Below are positions 62,602-64,000 of a stretch of DNA of 64,000 nucleotides, piece by piece (positions within the stretch are counted from its first letter, which is position 1; the number at the start of each line of letters is the position of its first letter). Under the pieces are notes generated by a model that saw nothing but the letters and a program-made list of their open reading frames with translations, made no database searches and had not been told where the DNA came from. The stretch spans positions 558,001 to 622,000 of the forward strand of contig CAWIOS010000012.1 in the NCBI GenBank assembly GCA_963837815.1, in the 5' to 3' direction. The stretch is from Fen-1273 sp963837815 (GTDB lineage Bacteria; Bacteroidota; Ignavibacteria; UBA10030; UBA6906). A program made the position numbers and the translations under genes.

Positions 62602-64000
62602 TTATTTCACAACGGCGAACTTGCTGACATATGTGCCGATCCCCGGGGCGTCCACGTGGTAGACATACACGCCGAAGGCAATGTCCATACCGTCCCGGGA
62701 GACGAGATTCCACGGCTCCTGTCCGTCGTCGATCCCCGTCTGGTGCTGAATGGTCTGCACGAGGTGTCCGCTTATCGTGTAGATCCGGATCGTGCACTGG
62801 TGGGGAAGATGGATGAAGTAGATGAGACGGTCTCCGCGCCCGACCGTCAGCGGCTGGGGCTCCCACGACGCCCCCCCGACGTACGGGTTGGGCACAACGA
62901 GTATCCGGCTCAGATCGGTGCGGGCTTTCACCGGGTCAAGGACCGGGGACTGCGTCTGGAATTTGACGGTTTCCCCGGTGCGATACGGTTTCGTCGTCGC
63001 AATATGGAACACGTCGCCCGCTTTCGGAAGCACCTGCTTCGACGCGGCTATGGACGTATCCTGTACGAACGTGACGGACCACGACTTCGTCGCGGTGGGA
63101 AAGTCCACGGGGGCCAGGTCCGCGCTGTCCCCGCACACGATGAATATGGCGTCCCCCGCATCGAAGAGGCCGTTGTTGTTGTTGTCATAGAAAAGGAACG
63201 GCACGTGGTTGATCCCCTCGGTCAGGTTCCGTATCGTGATATTCGACTGGGTTCCCTGCGTGGCGAACGAGCTCGAGGGGAACGAAACATCCCCCTGCCC
63301 AGGCTGCGTGAACGTGATGTCGAAATCGTCGGGGAGGTTCACCCGGCGGGCCTGGAGCGCGGGCGCGTACCTCGAATCAAATCCCACCGTCGTGTAGAGA
63401 TTGGAGTTGCCGATCTTCCACCGCGTGCTGTCCAGGTTGATCGCGACCGTCTGCGCGTTGTTGATCTGGACGGCGAACCCCTGCATGACGGTCGTGACGT
63501 CCTGCGAGGTCTTGAGCCTCACCATGTTCAGGAGCGTGTCTTTCGCCGTCAGGTCGATGAGCGTGTACCAGGGATTCGGGTTGATGTGGAACGCGGTCGA
63601 ATCGACGAACGACAGGACGTAGTTGTGATTGTTGCTTATCGAGTCCGGATCGATGAGCTGCACCTGGACCATCCCCGTGGCCGGGCCGCTCGCCGCCGTC
63701 GTGATTTTGCCCGGCACATACCCGGCGGACGGGGCACGCGGGATGACAACGGCAGTGTTCACGTCCGTCTTCACAATGCCGTTGACGTCGACATTGATGA
63801 TGCTTGTGCACTCGGAAGGGGGAATACCCACCTGCTGCCCCGTCACCGTTGTCGTCAGGAATCCCTGGTCATACGAACAGACGGCATAGTAGTAGGTCTG
63901 CCCGTTCTGGACGGTCGTATCGATGTACGAATGCTGGAGGCCGCTGTCATCCCCCAGGTAGAACATCGCGCCGTTGACGCTGATGGGGAAGAGCCCCGTC
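62602..64000 (-). CDS. T9SS-type surface protein, 5' end outside the window
   Basis: The frame is open to the right edge of the window (codons before the internal ATG 63966 read as continuous coding, ...TGLFPISVNGAMFYLGDD), so the N-terminal part is missing and 63966 is not the start. What remains is about 465 residues: a fibronectin-III-like stretch (DTTVQNGQTYYYAVCSYDQ), a calcium-loop-like YDNNNNGLFDAGDAIFI, and a C-terminal domain beginning VVPNPYVGGASW and ending GTYVSKFAVVK, related to T9SS sorting/FlgD-like domains. It is probably a large cell-surface protein. The PorV-like gene starts 29 bases downstream of its stop. Confidence 0.8.
   Translation of the reverse strand, partial: TGLFPISVNGAMFYLGDDSGLQHSYIDTTVQNGQTYYYAVCSYDQGFLTTTVTGQQVGIPPSECTSIINVDVNGIVKTDVNTAVVIPRAPSAGYVPGKITTAASGPATGMVQVQLIDPDSISNNHNYVLSFVDSTAFHINPNPWYTLIDLTAKDTLLNMVRLKTSQDVTTVMQGFAVQINNAQTVAINLDSTRWKIGNSNLYTTVGFDSRYAPALQARRVNLPDDFDITFTQPGQGDVSFPSSSFATQGTQSNITIRNLTEGINHVPFLFYDNNNNGLFDAGDAIFIVCGDSADLAPVDFPTATKSWSVTFVQDTSIAASKQVLPKAGDVFHIATTKPYRTGETVKFQTQSPVLDPVKARTDLSRILVVPNPYVGGASWEPQPLTVGRGDRLIYFIHLPHQCTIRIYTISGHLVQTIQHQTGIDDGQEPWNLVSRDGMDIAFGVYVYHVDAPGIGTYVSKFAVVK

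Noticed and set aside
1..64000. Mobile elements, prophage, toxin-antitoxin or defence systems
   Set aside because: No transposase, integrase, recombinase, phage structural gene or terminal inverted repeats were recognised on either strand. The accessory character of the window comes from surface-sugar, efflux and glycan genes.

Overview
The window is GC-rich, gene-dense bacterial DNA. It most likely comes from a Gram-negative member of the Bacteroidota/Ignavibacteria (FCB) side of the tree. The evidence is a secreted protein ending in a type IX secretion (T9SS) sorting domain (FPNPFNPSTSIRF... ending in RRLVVLK), a PorV-like outer-membrane protein, a second surface protein ending in a related domain, and TolC-type outer-membrane channels. 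The GC content is high for that group, so the exact phylum is inferred. No rRNA, tRNA, CRISPR array, insertion sequence or prophage was seen. Genes are tightly packed, and many neighbours overlap by the 4 bases ATGA or GTGA.

Region 1 (1-9494, + strand) is a surface-sugar operon. It holds a GT-B-like glycosyltransferase, an SpsF-type cytidylyltransferase, a transketolase split into two genes, a class III (HemL-like) aminotransferase, a short-chain dehydrogenase, a KdsC-type HAD phosphatase and a NeuB-type condensing enzyme that lacks its C-terminal SAF domain. A membrane fatty-acid-hydroxylase-type enzyme, a TPR protein and a small protein follow. Taken together these suggest activation of an amino, higher-carbon, nonulosonate-like sugar made by a route that uses transketolase. 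I do not recognise a described pathway with this exact set, and it is the best candidate for something new here.

Region 2 (9530-22412) has a metallophosphoesterase and GT4 glycosyltransferase pair, a cytoplasmic glycosidase-like protein, and a complete Kdp potassium-uptake locus on the minus strand. The Kdp order is unusual: kdpC, a 37-residue membrane peptide, kdpF, kdpA, kdpB, hairpin, kdpD, kdpE. Region 3 (22651-30358) has a large hybrid PAS/GAF histidine kinase and a run of three transporters (NCS2-like permease, CNT nucleoside transporter, dicarboxylate/amino-acid symporter).

Region 4 (30430-40475) carries two complete efflux systems that converge tail to tail: tetR-EmrA-EmrB-TolC on the + strand, with a clear palindromic operator, and TolC-MFP-RND on the minus strand. 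Region 5 (40809-44977) has a PPK2 polyphosphate kinase, an ECF sigma factor with two small partner genes, two small membrane proteins and an O-methyltransferase.

Region 6 (45137-64000) looks like a beta-mannoside/glycan-use locus. It has a GH130 phosphorylase-type enzyme and a GH2 beta-mannosidase broken by a one-base frameshift in a G run. A long minus-strand operon follows: T9SS surface protein (cut by the window end), PorV-like protein, parvulin-like chaperone, sugar ABC importer (binding protein and two permeases, no ATPase), a secreted (alpha/alpha)6-type glycosidase-like protein, a zinc dehydrogenase, a second secreted toroid protein and a 1058-residue T9SS cargo protein. The operon appears to link T9SS export of glycan-active proteins with ABC import of the products, in place of the SusCD pair usual in Bacteroidota.
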